This document shows positions 23,275-31,347 of a stretch of 45,407 nt of DNA, in pieces (the stretch's first letter is position 1; every line of letters starts with the position of its first letter). The notes below the pieces were generated by a model. The model saw only the letters and a list, made by a program, of their open reading frames with translations. It made no database searches and was not told where the DNA came from. A program made the translations under genes and the position numbers. The stretch comes from CAG-533 sp022779465 (lineage in GTDB: Bacteria; Bacillota_I; Bacilli_A; RF39; UBA660): contig JALFTB010000027.1 in NCBI GenBank assembly GCA_022779465.1, forward strand, positions 1 through 45,407. Reading direction: 5' to 3'.

Positions 23275-24048
23275 ATGGAAAAAGGAATCTTAGGCGTAAA
23301 AGTCGGAATGACCGAAGTTTTTACGAAAGATGGAAAAGTTATTCCTGTTACTGTTATTAGTACTGAACCTAATGTAGTTATGCAAGTTAAAACTAAAGCT
23401 ACTGATGGATACGAAGCTATTCAATTAGGTACTGTTGATAAAAAAGAAAAACATGCAACTAAAGCAGAAATGGGACATGCTAAAAAAGCAAACGCCAGCA
23501 CTAAGCGCTTCTTAAAAGAAATTAGAGTATCTGATGCATCTCAATATGAACTTGGAAGTACTATTAAGGCTGACATATTCGAAGTAGGAGAAAAGGTAGA
23601 TGTTACCGGAACTTCTAAAGGACATGGTTTTACAGGTGTTATTGTTAGAAATAATCAATCTGAAGGGCCTAAAACTCACGGTTCAAGATATCATAGAAGA
23701 CCTGGTTCAATGGGTACTATGAGACCAATGAGAGTTTTAAAAGGAAAAGTATTATCTGGACACATGGGTGTTGAGACTACTACTATTCAAAATTTAGAAA
23801 TTGTTGATATTAATTTAAATGATAATTATATTTTAGTAAGTGGTAATGTTCCAGGAGCTAAAAAATCATTAGTATTAATTAGATCAGCTGTTAAAGGTGG
23901 AGAAAAAGGTACTTTTGAATTAGTTACTTATGAAGAACCAGCTTTAGAAACTGAAACTCAAGAAGTAGAAGAAATTAATAATGCTGCTGAAGAAGTTAAA
24001 CCAGAAGAAACAGTAGCTACTGAAAATTCTACTGAGGAAGAAAAGTAG
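23275..24048 (+). CDS. rplC: 50S ribosomal protein L3 with acidic C-terminal extension, 257 aa
   Basis: The L3 core is complete: GILGVKVGMTEVFTKDG at the start, and the long peptidyl-transferase-reaching loop with TGTSKGHGFTG and HGSRYHRRPGSMGTMRP. The core ends near residue 210. The remaining 45 or so residues are a low-complexity acidic tail of glutamate, threonine and alanine that ordinary L3 (about 209 aa) lacks. ATG 23275 was chosen because GGAGGAAAG precedes it; an earlier frame opening at 23260 would add five residues. Confidence 0.97.
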   Translation: MEKGILGVKVGMTEVFTKDGKVIPVTVISTEPNVVMQVKTKATDGYEAIQLGTVDKKEKHATKAEMGHAKKANASTKRFLKEIRVSDASQYELGSTIKADIFEVGEKVDVTGTSKGHGFTGVIVRNNQSEGPKTHGSRYHRRPGSMGTMRPMRVLKGKVLSGHMGVETTTIQNLEIVDINLNDNYILVSGNVPGAKKSLVLIRSAVKGGEKGTFELVTYEEPALETETQEVEEINNAAEEVKPEETVATENSTEEEK

Positions 24049-24059
24049 GAGGTTTGAAG

Positions 24060-24683
24060 ATGGCTAAATTAGATATTATTAACCTTAAAGGTGAAAAAGT
24101 AGAAGATTTAAAAGTAAATGATGAAATCTTCAAAGCAAATGAAAATGACGTTGTTGTTAAAAAAGCTTTAGATTTACAATTAGCTTCTTTAAGACAAGGT
24201 ACTGCTAAAACTAAGACTCGTGCTGAAGTATCTGGTGGTGGAAGAAAACCATATAAACAAAAAGGTACTGGTAATGCTCGTCAAGGTTCAATTCGTGCTC
24301 CTCATTATAGAGGCGGTGGAGTTGCCTTTGGTGTTACTCCTAGATCTTATACATTTAAAATGAATAAGAAAGAAAGAGTTTTAGCTTTAAGAAGTGTTTT
24401 AACTAATAAAGTTAATGCTAAACAATTAATAGTTGTTGATTCTTTAGAAATAGATAGTTTAAAAACTAAAGATTTAAAGAATATGTTAAGTACATTAAAA
24501 TTAAGTGGAAAAGTATTATTTGTTTGTGGAAATGATGCTGAGAATTTATATATGGCTTCAAGAAACTTAGAAAATACTTTAGTATTACTTGCTAACGAAA
24601 TTAATGTATATGACATTTTAAATGCTGATGTTGTAGTTGTTGATACTGCTGCAATGAAATATATTGAGGAGGTGCTTAAATAA
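24060..24683 (+). CDS. rplD: 50S ribosomal protein L4, 207 aa
   Basis: L4 lines the exit tunnel and in several bacteria represses its own operon. The tunnel loop is conserved: RQGTAKTKTRAEVSGGGRKPYKQKG in two blocks followed by GTGNARQGSIRAPHYRGGG. Normal length. AGGAGG lies 5 bases before ATG 24060, which sets the start. It overlaps rplW by one base. Confidence 0.97.
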   Translation: MAKLDIINLKGEKVEDLKVNDEIFKANENDVVVKKALDLQLASLRQGTAKTKTRAEVSGGGRKPYKQKGTGNARQGSIRAPHYRGGGVAFGVTPRSYTFKMNKKERVLALRSVLTNKVNAKQLIVVDSLEIDSLKTKDLKNMLSTLKLSGKVLFVCGNDAENLYMASRNLENTLVLLANEINVYDILNADVVVVDTAAMKYIEEVLK

Positions 24684-24952
24684 TGAAATCTGATATTATT
24701 TATTCACCAGTTATTACTGAAAAAACTAGTGCTTTAGCACAAAATAATGTATTTGTTTTTAAAGTTGCTAAGAATGCTAATAAAATTCAAATTAAACAAG
24801 CAATTGAAGAAACATTTAATGTAAAAGTTAAAAGTGTAAATACTTTAAATACTAAGCCAAAAGCTAAAAGAGTTGGTAGATACACTGGAACTAGAAAAAC
24901 TTATAAGAAAGCTATCGTTACTTTATGTGAAGGTAGTTCTATAGAAATGTAG
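24683..24952 (+). CDS. rplW: 50S ribosomal protein L23, 89 aa
   Basis: L23 sits at the tunnel exit and docks trigger factor and the signal recognition particle. IIYSPVITEKTSALAQNN at the start and the loop PKAKRVGRYTGTRKTYKKAI are typical. Starts on the last base of the rplD stop codon, with GAGGTG in the end of rplD. Confidence 0.97.
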   Translation: MKSDIIYSPVITEKTSALAQNNVFVFKVAKNANKIQIKQAIEETFNVKVKSVNTLNTKPKAKRVGRYTGTRKTYKKAIVTLCEGSSIEM

Positions 24953-24962
24953 GTGACTTATA

Positions 24963-25793
24963 ATGGGAATTAAGAAGTATAAACCAACTACTAATGGTCG
25001 TAGAGGAATGAGTACTTTAACTAACACTGAACTTACTACTAGTACTCCTGAAAAGAGTTTACTTGTTAGTTTAAATAAGACAGGTGGTAGAAATAATCAA
25101 GGACGTATGACTGTAAGACACATTGGTGGAGGAGCTAAGAGAAAATATCGTATTATTGATTATAAGAGAAATAAATTTGGTATTCCTGCTAGAGTTACTA
25201 CAATTGAATACGATCCAAATAGATCAGCAAATATTTGCTTATTAACATATAAAGATGGAGAAAAAAGATATATTATCGCTCCTAAAGATATTAAAGTAGG
25301 TATGATTGTTGAATCTGGAGAAAATGTAGATATCAAAGTAGGAAATGCTTTACCACTTAAGAATATTCCAGTTGGTACTGTTGTTCACAATATCGAACTT
25401 AAACCTGGTAAGGGTGCTGAAATGGCAAGAAGTGCTGGAGCTAGTGCTCAAATCTTAGGCCGTGAAGGTAAATACGTTATGTTACGTTTACAATCAGGTG
25501 AAACAAGAAAAGTTCTTGGTGAATGTATGGCAACAATTGGAGTTGTTGGTAACGAAGATTATGAATTAGTTAATATAGGAAAAGCTGGACGTACTCGTCA
25601 TATGGGTATTAGACCTACTAACCGTGGATCTGTTATGAACCCTAATGATCACCCACATGGTGGTGGTGAAGGACGTACACCTATCGGTAGAAAAGGTCCT
25701 GTTACTCCTTGGGGTAAACCAGCACTTGGATTTAAAACTCGTAAGAGTAAGAAAGCTTCTAGCAAATTAATTGTTAGTAGAAGAAAGAAATAG
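24963..25793 (+). CDS. rplB: 50S ribosomal protein L2, 276 aa
   Basis: Core protein close to the peptidyl transferase centre. Conserved stretches include GRNNQGRMTVRHIGGGAKRK, RSAGASAQILGREGKYVMLR and the C-terminal NPNDHPHGGGEGRTPIGRKG with the essential histidine. Normal length. Confidence 0.98.
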   Translation: MGIKKYKPTTNGRRGMSTLTNTELTTSTPEKSLLVSLNKTGGRNNQGRMTVRHIGGGAKRKYRIIDYKRNKFGIPARVTTIEYDPNRSANICLLTYKDGEKRYIIAPKDIKVGMIVESGENVDIKVGNALPLKNIPVGTVVHNIELKPGKGAEMARSAGASAQILGREGKYVMLRLQSGETRKVLGECMATIGVVGNEDYELVNIGKAGRTRHMGIRPTNRGSVMNPNDHPHGGGEGRTPIGRKGPVTPWGKPALGFKTRKSKKASSKLIVSRRKK

Positions 25794-25804
25794 GAGGAAA
25801 GTAG

Positions 25805-26068
25805 ATGGCAAGAAGTATTAAAAAAGGCCCTTTCGTTGATAAGAGCTTAATGAATAAAATTAAAAAGTTAAATGAAAACAATAAAAAAGAAGTTGTTAAA
25901 ACTTGGTCTCGTCGTTCAACTATCTTCCCTGACTTTATTGGTCATACAATTGCAGTTCATAATGGACGTGAATTTATACCAGTTTTTATAACTGAAGAAA
26001 TGGTTGGTCATAAATTAGGTGAATTTGCTTTAACTCGTAAATTTACAGGCCACGCTGGAAATAAGTAG
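25805..26068 (+). CDS. rpsS: 30S ribosomal protein S19, 87 aa
   Basis: Head protein of the 30S subunit. MARSIKKGPFVDKSLMNKI and the later HNGREFIPVFITEEMVGHKL with GEFALTRKF are signature blocks. AGGAGG precedes the start. Slightly shorter than the usual 92 residues at the C-terminus. Confidence 0.97.
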   Translation: MARSIKKGPFVDKSLMNKIKKLNENNKKEVVKTWSRRSTIFPDFIGHTIAVHNGREFIPVFITEEMVGHKLGEFALTRKFTGHAGNK

Positions 26069-26076
26069 GAGGTTAA

Positions 26077-26418
26077 ATGGAAGCTTACGCAATGCATAAA
26101 ATGGCTATAGTTGCTCCTCGTAAAGCAAGAATGACTCTTGATTTAATTAGAGGAAAAAGTGTTACTGATGCTAGAGCTATTTTAAAGAATACTAATACAA
26201 AATCTAGTAGATTAATTATTAAAGTTTTAAATTCTGCTGTAGCTAATGCTACAAATAATTTAAACTTAAAAGAAGAAGAATTATTTGTTTCTGAATGCTT
26301 TATTAATCCAGGACCAGTTCTTAAGAGAGTTAAATTTGGTTCAAGAACTAAAGTAGATCGTAGAGACAAGAGAACAAGTCACATAACTGTTAAAGTTAGT
26401 GATGGTAAGGAGGCATAA
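26077..26418 (+). CDS. rplV: 50S ribosomal protein L22, 113 aa
   Basis: Tunnel-lining protein. APRKARMTLDLIRGKSVTDA near the start and the beta-hairpin region NPGPVLKRVKFGSRTKVDRR (macrolide-related loop) are clear. Begins 8 bases after rpsS with AGGAGG between. Confidence 0.96.
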   Translation: MEAYAMHKMAIVAPRKARMTLDLIRGKSVTDARAILKNTNTKSSRLIIKVLNSAVANATNNLNLKEEELFVSECFINPGPVLKRVKFGSRTKVDRRDKRTSHITVKVSDGKEA

Positions 26419-26420
26419 GA

Positions 26421-27074
26421 ATGGGACAAAAAGTAAATCCTAATGGATTAAGACTTGGCGTAAATAAAGATTGGCAAAGTAAATGGTATGCTGAAAAAGA
26501 TTATGCTAAATTATTAAATAACGATTTAAAAATTAGAGAATTCTTAAAAGAATATCTTAAAGATGCTGCTGTTAGTGAAGTAGTTATCGAAAGAAAGAAA
26601 AATCGTAATGAAATTAAAATTCATACTGCTAAACCTGGTGTAATTATTGGCCGTGGTGGAGAAGATATTGAAAAATTAAGAAAACAAATTAAGAGATTAG
26701 TAAATGAAGATGTTTATGTTACTATTGTAGAAGAAAAGAATCCTAATTTAAATGCTCAAATCGTAGCTGATCAAATTGCTAAACAAATTGAAAACAGAGC
26801 TAACTTCAGAACTGTTCAAAAGAAAGCAATTAAAGATGTTATGAAAGCTGGAGCTGTTGGTGTTAAAACTGCTGTTTCTGGTAGATTAGGTGGAGCTGAA
26901 ATGGCTCGTACTGAAGGTTATACTGAAGGTACTGTTCCTCTACATACTATTAGAGCTGACATCGATTATGCTACATCTACTGCACCAACTACTTATGGTA
27001 AGATTGGTGTTAAAGTTTGGATCTATAAGGGAGAAATTCTTCCTACTAAAAATACAAACGGAGGTGTTAAATAA
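26421..27074 (+). CDS. rpsC: 30S ribosomal protein S3, 217 aa
   Basis: mRNA-entry protein of the 30S head. GQKVNPNGLRLGVNKDWQSK starts the protein; the KH domain motif AKPGVIIGRGGEDIEKL is at about 70-87 and the C-terminal domain has GRLGGAEMARTEGYTEGTVP. Overlaps rplP by one base. Confidence 0.98.
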   Translation: MGQKVNPNGLRLGVNKDWQSKWYAEKDYAKLLNNDLKIREFLKEYLKDAAVSEVVIERKKNRNEIKIHTAKPGVIIGRGGEDIEKLRKQIKRLVNEDVYVTIVEEKNPNLNAQIVADQIAKQIENRANFRTVQKKAIKDVMKAGAVGVKTAVSGRLGGAEMARTEGYTEGTVPLHTIRADIDYATSTAPTTYGKIGVKVWIYKGEILPTKNTNGGVK

Positions 27075-27502
27075 TGTTAATGCCTAAGAGAGTTAAATAT
27101 CGTAAACCTCATAGATTAAGTTATGAAGGAAAATCTAAAGGTAATCTTACTTTATCTTTTGGTGAATACGGATTAGCTGCTAAAGAAGGTGGATATGTTA
27201 ACGCTAAACAAATTGAAGCTGCACGTATCGCTATGACTCGTTATATGAAACGTGGTGGAAAAGTATGGATTAATATTTTCCCACAATTAGGACGTACTCA
27301 AAAACCTTTAGAAACTAGACAAGGTAAAGGTAAAGGTGACGTTAAAGAATGGGTTGCAGTTGTTAAAGAAGGAAAAATTATGTTTGAAGTTGGTGGAGTA
27401 TCTGAGGAAATCGCTCGTGAAGCTCTACGTTTAGCTTCTCATAAATTATGTATTAAAACAAAATTCGTAAAGAAAGAAGATGAGGCTAAAGATGAAAACT
27501 AG
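27074..27502 (+). CDS. rplP: 50S ribosomal protein L16, 142 aa
   Basis: Organises the A-site and helps tRNA fit. It begins MLMPKRVKYRKPHR as in most L16 proteins, so the first ATG is kept, and contains GGKVWINIFPQLGRTQKPLE and RQGKGKGDVKEWVAVVKEG. The end overlaps rpmC by 11 bases and reads as a short charged tail. Confidence 0.97.
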   Translation: MLMPKRVKYRKPHRLSYEGKSKGNLTLSFGEYGLAAKEGGYVNAKQIEAARIAMTRYMKRGGKVWINIFPQLGRTQKPLETRQGKGKGDVKEWVAVVKEGKIMFEVGGVSEEIAREALRLASHKLCIKTKFVKKEDEAKDEN

Positions 27503-27689
27503 TGAAATTCGTAAAATGTCTAAAGAAGACATTAATAAGAAAATAACTGAAATCAAAACTGAATTATTTGATTTAAGAATGAAACAAGCTACTGGAAATC
27601 TTGATAAACCTCATAGAATTAATGCTTTAAGAAAAGATGTAGCTAGATTAAAAACTGTTTTAAATGAATTAGATGGGAGTGAAAAATAA
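27492..27689 (+). CDS. rpmC: 50S ribosomal protein L29, 65 aa
   Basis: Small helical hairpin protein near the tunnel exit. TSEIRKMSKEDINKKI and the conserved LFDLRMKQATGNLDKPHRI block identify it. ATG 27492 is the natural start (MKTSEIR); an earlier in-frame ATG at 27480 would add four residues inside rplP. Overlaps rpsQ by one base. Confidence 0.95.
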   Translation: MKTSEIRKMSKEDINKKITEIKTELFDLRMKQATGNLDKPHRINALRKDVARLKTVLNELDGSEK

Positions 27690-27946
27690 TGGAAACTAAA
27701 AGAGCTGAATTAATCGGTAAAGTTGTTAGCAATGCTAATGATAAAACTATTACAGTTTTAGTAGAAACTTATCGTAATCACCCATTATATAAAAAGAGAG
27801 TAAAATACTCTAAAAAGTATGCTGCTCATGATGAAAAAAATATTGCTAATGTAGGAGACACAGTTAGAATTGCTCAAACTAGACCTTTATCTAAAACTAA
27901 GAGATATGAATTAGTTGAAGTAATTGAAAAAGCTGTAGTTTTATAA
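27689..27946 (+). CDS. rpsQ: 30S ribosomal protein S17, 85 aa
   Basis: Primary 16S rRNA-binding protein with an OB fold. RAELIGKVVSNANDKTITV and HPLYKKRVKYSKKYAAHDE are typical, then DTVRIAQTRPLSKTKRYEL. Starts on the last base of the rpmC stop. Confidence 0.97.
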   Translation: METKRAELIGKVVSNANDKTITVLVETYRNHPLYKKRVKYSKKYAAHDEKNIANVGDTVRIAQTRPLSKTKRYELVEVIEKAVVL

Positions 27947-27964
27947 GAAGGAGGATTAGAGAAT

Positions 27965-28333
27965 ATGATAATGCAACAATCAAGATTAAAAGTTGCTGAT
28001 AACTCTGGTGCTCGTGAACTTATGGTAATTAGAGTATTAGGTGGCAGCAAACGTGTTTATGGAAATATTGGAGACATTGTTGTAGGAACTGTTAAAAAAG
28101 CTATTCCTAATGGTAATGTTAAAGAAGGTAAAGTAGTAAAAGCTGTTATTGTAAGAACTGTACAAGGCGTTAGACGTGAAGATGGTAGTTATATCAAATT
28201 TGATGACAATGCTTGCGTTTTAATCAAAGAAGATAAATCACCAATCGGAACTCGTGTTCTTGGACCAGTAGCTCGTGAATTACGTGATAAAGAATTTACT
28301 AAGATCGTATCACTTGCTCCTGAGGTTTTATAG
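27965..28333 (+). CDS. rplN: 50S ribosomal protein L14, 122 aa
   Basis: Intersubunit protein. It starts MIMQQSRLKVADNSGARELM and carries VRTVQGVRREDGSYIKFDDN, then GTRVLGPVARELRDKEFTKI. Normal length; AAGGAGG lies 10 bases before the ATG. Confidence 0.98.
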   Translation: MIMQQSRLKVADNSGARELMVIRVLGGSKRVYGNIGDIVVGTVKKAIPNGNVKEGKVVKAVIVRTVQGVRREDGSYIKFDDNACVLIKEDKSPIGTRVLGPVARELRDKEFTKIVSLAPEVL

Positions 28334-28341
28334 GAGGATAT

Positions 28342-28668
28342 ATGAAAGTTAAAGTTGGAGATAAAGTTAAAGTACTTACTGGAAAAGATAAAGGTAAGGA
28401 AGGAAGAGTTTTATTTACTCTTAAAAATAAAGACCGTGTTGTTGTTGAAGGTATCAATATTGTTAAAAAACATATGAAACCATCAAGAACTAATGAAACT
28501 GGTGGAATATTAGAAACTGAAAATCCTATTCATGTATCTAACGTAAAGGTTATTGAATCTGGAGTTAAAGAAAAAGCTTCTAAAAAAGAAGTTAAACCAG
28601 TAGAGAAAAAAGAAACAGCTAAAAAAACTACAAAAAAATCTACTAAGAAAGAAGTAGGTGAAAAATAA
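28342..28668 (+). CDS. rplX: 50S ribosomal protein L24 with lysine-rich tail replacing the usual C-terminus, 108 aa
   Basis: The KOW-type core is present (VKVGDKVKVLTGKDKGKEGR, then VEGINIVKKHMKP and IHVSNVKVI). After about residue 74 the usual C-terminal strand region of L24 is missing and the last 30 or so residues are a lysine, threonine and glutamate repeat-like tail (ETAKKTTKKSTKKEVGEK). Overall length is close to normal, so the tail replaces rather than extends. AGGAGG precedes the ATG; one-base overlap with rplE. Confidence 0.93.
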   Translation: MKVKVGDKVKVLTGKDKGKEGRVLFTLKNKDRVVVEGINIVKKHMKPSRTNETGGILETENPIHVSNVKVIESGVKEKASKKEVKPVEKKETAKKTTKKSTKKEVGEK

Positions 28669-29207
28669 TGAATACATTAAAAGAATTATATAATAAAGAA
28701 ATTAAACCAGAATTAAAGAATAAATTTAATTATTCTTCAACTATGGAAATTCCTAAATTAGAAAAAATTGTTATTAACATTGGTGTTGGTGATGGTTCTC
28801 ATGATGAGAAATTAGTAGAAGCTGCTAAAGCTGATTTAGAAGCTATTACTGGACAACATGCTGTTATTACAAGAGCTAAAAAATCAATTGCAGGATTTAA
28901 ATTAAGAGAAGGACAAACTATTGGAACTAAAGTAACTTTACGTGGTGAAAATATGTATACTTTCTTAGAAAAATTAATTAAAGTATCTTTACCTCGTGTT
29001 AGAGATTTTAGAGGTATTTCTCCAAAAGCTTTTGATGGTAGAGGAAATTATACTTTAGGTATTAAAGATCAATTAATTTTCCCTGAAATTGAATATGATA
29101 ATGTTGTTAAATTAAGAGGTATGGATATTGTTTTTGTTACAACTGCAAAAACAAATGAAGAAGCTTTAGAGTTATTAAAAGGCTTTGGACTTCCATTTAG
29201 AAAGTAG
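28668..29207 (+). CDS. rplE: 50S ribosomal protein L5, 179 aa
   Basis: 5S rRNA-binding protein that contacts the P-site tRNA. PKLEKIVINIGVGDGSHDEK, TGQHAVITRAKKSIAGFKLR and VRDFRGISPKAFDGRGNYTL are all conserved. Normal length. Confidence 0.98.
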   Translation: MNTLKELYNKEIKPELKNKFNYSSTMEIPKLEKIVINIGVGDGSHDEKLVEAAKADLEAITGQHAVITRAKKSIAGFKLREGQTIGTKVTLRGENMYTFLEKLIKVSLPRVRDFRGISPKAFDGRGNYTLGIKDQLIFPEIEYDNVVKLRGMDIVFVTTAKTNEEALELLKGFGLPFRK

Positions 29208-29215
29208 GTGCGAGG

Positions 29216-29401
29216 ATGGCAAAAACTAGTTTAAAAGTTAAAAATCAAAGAACTCCTAAATTTAAGGTTAGAGCTTACACTCGTTGCTCAAGATGTGGAA
29301 GACCTCATGGAGTTTTACGTAAATTTGGATTATGCCGTATTTGCTTTAGAGAATTAGCAAATGAAGGTAAAATTCCAGGTGTAAAGAAATCAAGTTGGTA
29401 G
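29216..29401 (+). CDS. rpsZ: 30S ribosomal protein S14, zinc-binding type, 61 aa
   Basis: Short S14 form with a zinc site made of CSRC and CRIC (CSRCGRPHGVLRKFGLCRIC). All four cysteines are present, so it depends on zinc. The 61-residue length is standard for the type Z protein (also called rpsN in many annotations). Confidence 0.97.
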   Translation: MAKTSLKVKNQRTPKFKVRAYTRCSRCGRPHGVLRKFGLCRICFRELANEGKIPGVKKSSW

Positions 29402-29416
29402 GAAGGAAGTTAGATT

Positions 29417-29809
29417 ATGGTAACTGATACTATTGCTGATATGCTTACAAGAATTCGTAATGCAAATCAAATGAAATATAATAATGTAGCTGTTTTAAAT
29501 ACTAAAATGACTAGAGAAATCGCTTCTATATTAAAAGAAGAAGGTTATATTAGTGAATATGCAGTTAACGAAGAAACTAAAATGTTAGATCTATCTTTAA
29601 AATATGGAGATAACAAAAAAGAAAGAGTTATTACTGGTCTTAAGAGAATTAGTAAGCCAGGACTTAGAGTATATGCTAAACGTGATGAACTTCCTAGAGT
29701 ACTAAATGGTTTAGGAATTGCAATTATTTCTACATCTAAAGGAATCATGACTGATAAAAAGGCTAGAGAAAATGGCCTAGGAGGAGAAGTACTTGCCTAT
29801 ATTTGGTAA
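29417..29809 (+). CDS. rpsH: 30S ribosomal protein S8, 130 aa
   Basis: Primary rRNA-binding protein of the platform. TDTIADMLTRIRNANQMKY starts the protein, and the C-terminal block GIAIISTSKGIMTDKKAREN holds the conserved STSKG rRNA-binding loop. Normal length. Confidence 0.98.
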   Translation: MVTDTIADMLTRIRNANQMKYNNVAVLNTKMTREIASILKEEGYISEYAVNEETKMLDLSLKYGDNKKERVITGLKRISKPGLRVYAKRDELPRVLNGLGIAIISTSKGIMTDKKARENGLGGEVLAYIW

Positions 29810-29822
29810 GGAAAATTAGGTT

Positions 29823-30362
29823 ATGAGTAGAATTGGAAATAGAGTTTTAAATATACCTAATGGAGTTACAGTAACTCTTGATGGAAATAAAATGACTGTT
29901 AAGGGACCTAAAGGAGAACTTAGCAAAGAATTTAACAAAGATATTAATATTGAAGTTAAAGAAAATACTATCGTTTGTACAAGAGCAAACGAAAACAAAT
30001 TTACAAAGAGTATTCATGGTACTACTAATGCATTAATTAAAAATATGTTAACTGGTGTATCTGAAGGTTTTGTAAAAGAATTAGAAACAGTTGGTGTAGG
30101 TTATAGATTTGCTGTTTCTGGAAATCAAATTACAGTTAGTGCTGGATATTCTAAACCTGTTATTGTTGAAATTCCTGCTGGTATTACTGTTGAAGGTGTT
30201 TCAACTACTGAATTAAAGATTTCTGGTATTGATAATCAAAAAGTATCTGAATTTGCGGCTGATATTCGTAAAATTAGAAAACCTGAACCTTATAAAGGAA
30301 AAGGTATTAAATATAAAGGCGAAGTTATTAGACGTAAAGAAGGTAAGAAAGCTGCTAAATAG
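29823..30362 (+). CDS. rplF: 50S ribosomal protein L6, 179 aa
   Basis: Two-domain protein near the sarcin-ricin loop. It starts SRIGNRVLNIPNGVTVTLDG and ends with the signature KPEPYKGKGIKYKGEVIRRK. Normal length. Rather weak ribosome site (GGAAAATTAGG). Confidence 0.97.
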   Translation: MSRIGNRVLNIPNGVTVTLDGNKMTVKGPKGELSKEFNKDINIEVKENTIVCTRANENKFTKSIHGTTNALIKNMLTGVSEGFVKELETVGVGYRFAVSGNQITVSAGYSKPVIVEIPAGITVEGVSTTELKISGIDNQKVSEFAADIRKIRKPEPYKGKGIKYKGEVIRRKEGKKAAK

Positions 30363-30373
30363 GAGGTATAGTT

Positions 30374-30730
30374 ATGATAAAGAAAGAATCAAACAATGTT
30401 GCTAGATTAAGAAGACATGCTCGTGTTCGTAAAACTGTTTTTGGAACTGCGGAAATGCCAAGATTAAATGTATTTAGATCAAATAGTGAGATTTACGCTC
30501 AAATTATTGATGATGAAGCCCAAACTACTTTAGTAAGCTCTTCTTCTGTAGCTTTAAAGCTTGAAAATGGTGGAAACATCGAAGCTGCTAAAGCTGTAGG
30601 TGCTGATATTGCTAAAAAAGCTAAAGAAGCTAAAATCAAAAAAGTCGTATTTGATAGAGGTGGCTACCAATATCATGGACGTGTAGAAGCTCTTGCTGAT
30701 GCTGCACGTGAAAACGGACTAGAGTTCTAG
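30374..30730 (+). CDS. rplR: 50S ribosomal protein L18, 118 aa
   Basis: 5S rRNA-binding protein. The basic N-terminus RLRRHARVRKTVFGTAEMPR is followed by LNVFRSNSEIYAQIIDDEAQ and the end FDRGGYQYHGRVEALADAAR. AGGAGG precedes the start. Confidence 0.97.
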   Translation: MIKKESNNVARLRRHARVRKTVFGTAEMPRLNVFRSNSEIYAQIIDDEAQTTLVSSSSVALKLENGGNIEAAKAVGADIAKKAKEAKIKKVVFDRGGYQYHGRVEALADAARENGLEF

Positions 30731-30743
30731 AGGGAGGGAAATA

Positions 30744-31346
30744 ATGGAAGAAAATAAAGAAATTTTAAATACTGAAGTTACTACTGAAACTACAGTAAAA
30801 GAAAATAATAAAAACTTTAAAAAGGATAGAAAACCTAGAAAAGAATTTAAGAAAAATTTCGAACCTAAAAAGAAACTTTTAGAAGAAAAAGTTATTTCTA
30901 TCACTCGTGTAACTAAAGTTACTAAAGGTGGTCGTCACTTTAGATTTGCTGCTACTATGGTAGTAGGAGATGGAAAAGGTTTAGTAGGTATTGGAACTGG
31001 AAAATCTATGGAAGTTCCAGAAGCTATTAAAAAGGGTATTCAAGCTGCTAATAAAAATTTAGTTAAGGTTGATATTGTAGATGGAAGAACTATTTCACAT
31101 GAACAAATTGGTAAATGTGGTAGAGCTAAAGTTTTAATTAAACCTGCTAAAGAAGGTACTGGTATTATTGCTGGTGGTGCAGTTAGAGCTGTATTAGAAA
31201 TAGCTGGTGTTAAAGATATAGTTTCTAAATCTTTAGGATCAAATACTCAAGTTAATGTTGCTAAAGCTACTTTAGAAGCATTAAAGAGTCAACGTAGTGC
31301 AGAACATATTGCAGAATTACGTGGTAAGAAAGTGGAGGAGTTATAA
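30744..31346 (+). CDS. rpsE: 30S ribosomal protein S5 with N-terminal extension, 200 aa
   Basis: The S5 core starts near residue 47 (EEKVISITRVTKVTKGGRHF) and includes VVGDGKGLVGIGTGKSMEVP and LKSQRSAEHIAELRGKKVEE. Typical S5 is about 166 residues; here some 35 extra residues form an acidic then strongly basic N-terminus. A GAGGGAGG site precedes ATG 30744, which supports that the extension is translated. Only one base separates the stop from the rplO ATG, with no rpmD (L30) between. Confidence 0.95.
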   Translation: MEENKEILNTEVTTETTVKENNKNFKKDRKPRKEFKKNFEPKKKLLEEKVISITRVTKVTKGGRHFRFAATMVVGDGKGLVGIGTGKSMEVPEAIKKGIQAANKNLVKVDIVDGRTISHEQIGKCGRAKVLIKPAKEGTGIIAGGAVRAVLEIAGVKDIVSKSLGSNTQVNVAKATLEALKSQRSAEHIAELRGKKVEEL

Positions 31347-31347
31347 T

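Noticed and set aside
24347..24616. Minus-strand frames inside ribosomal genes (also near 26085, 29545, 29816, 30719, 31515)
   Set aside because: All lie opposite conserved ribosomal protein genes and have random-looking hydrophobic translations.
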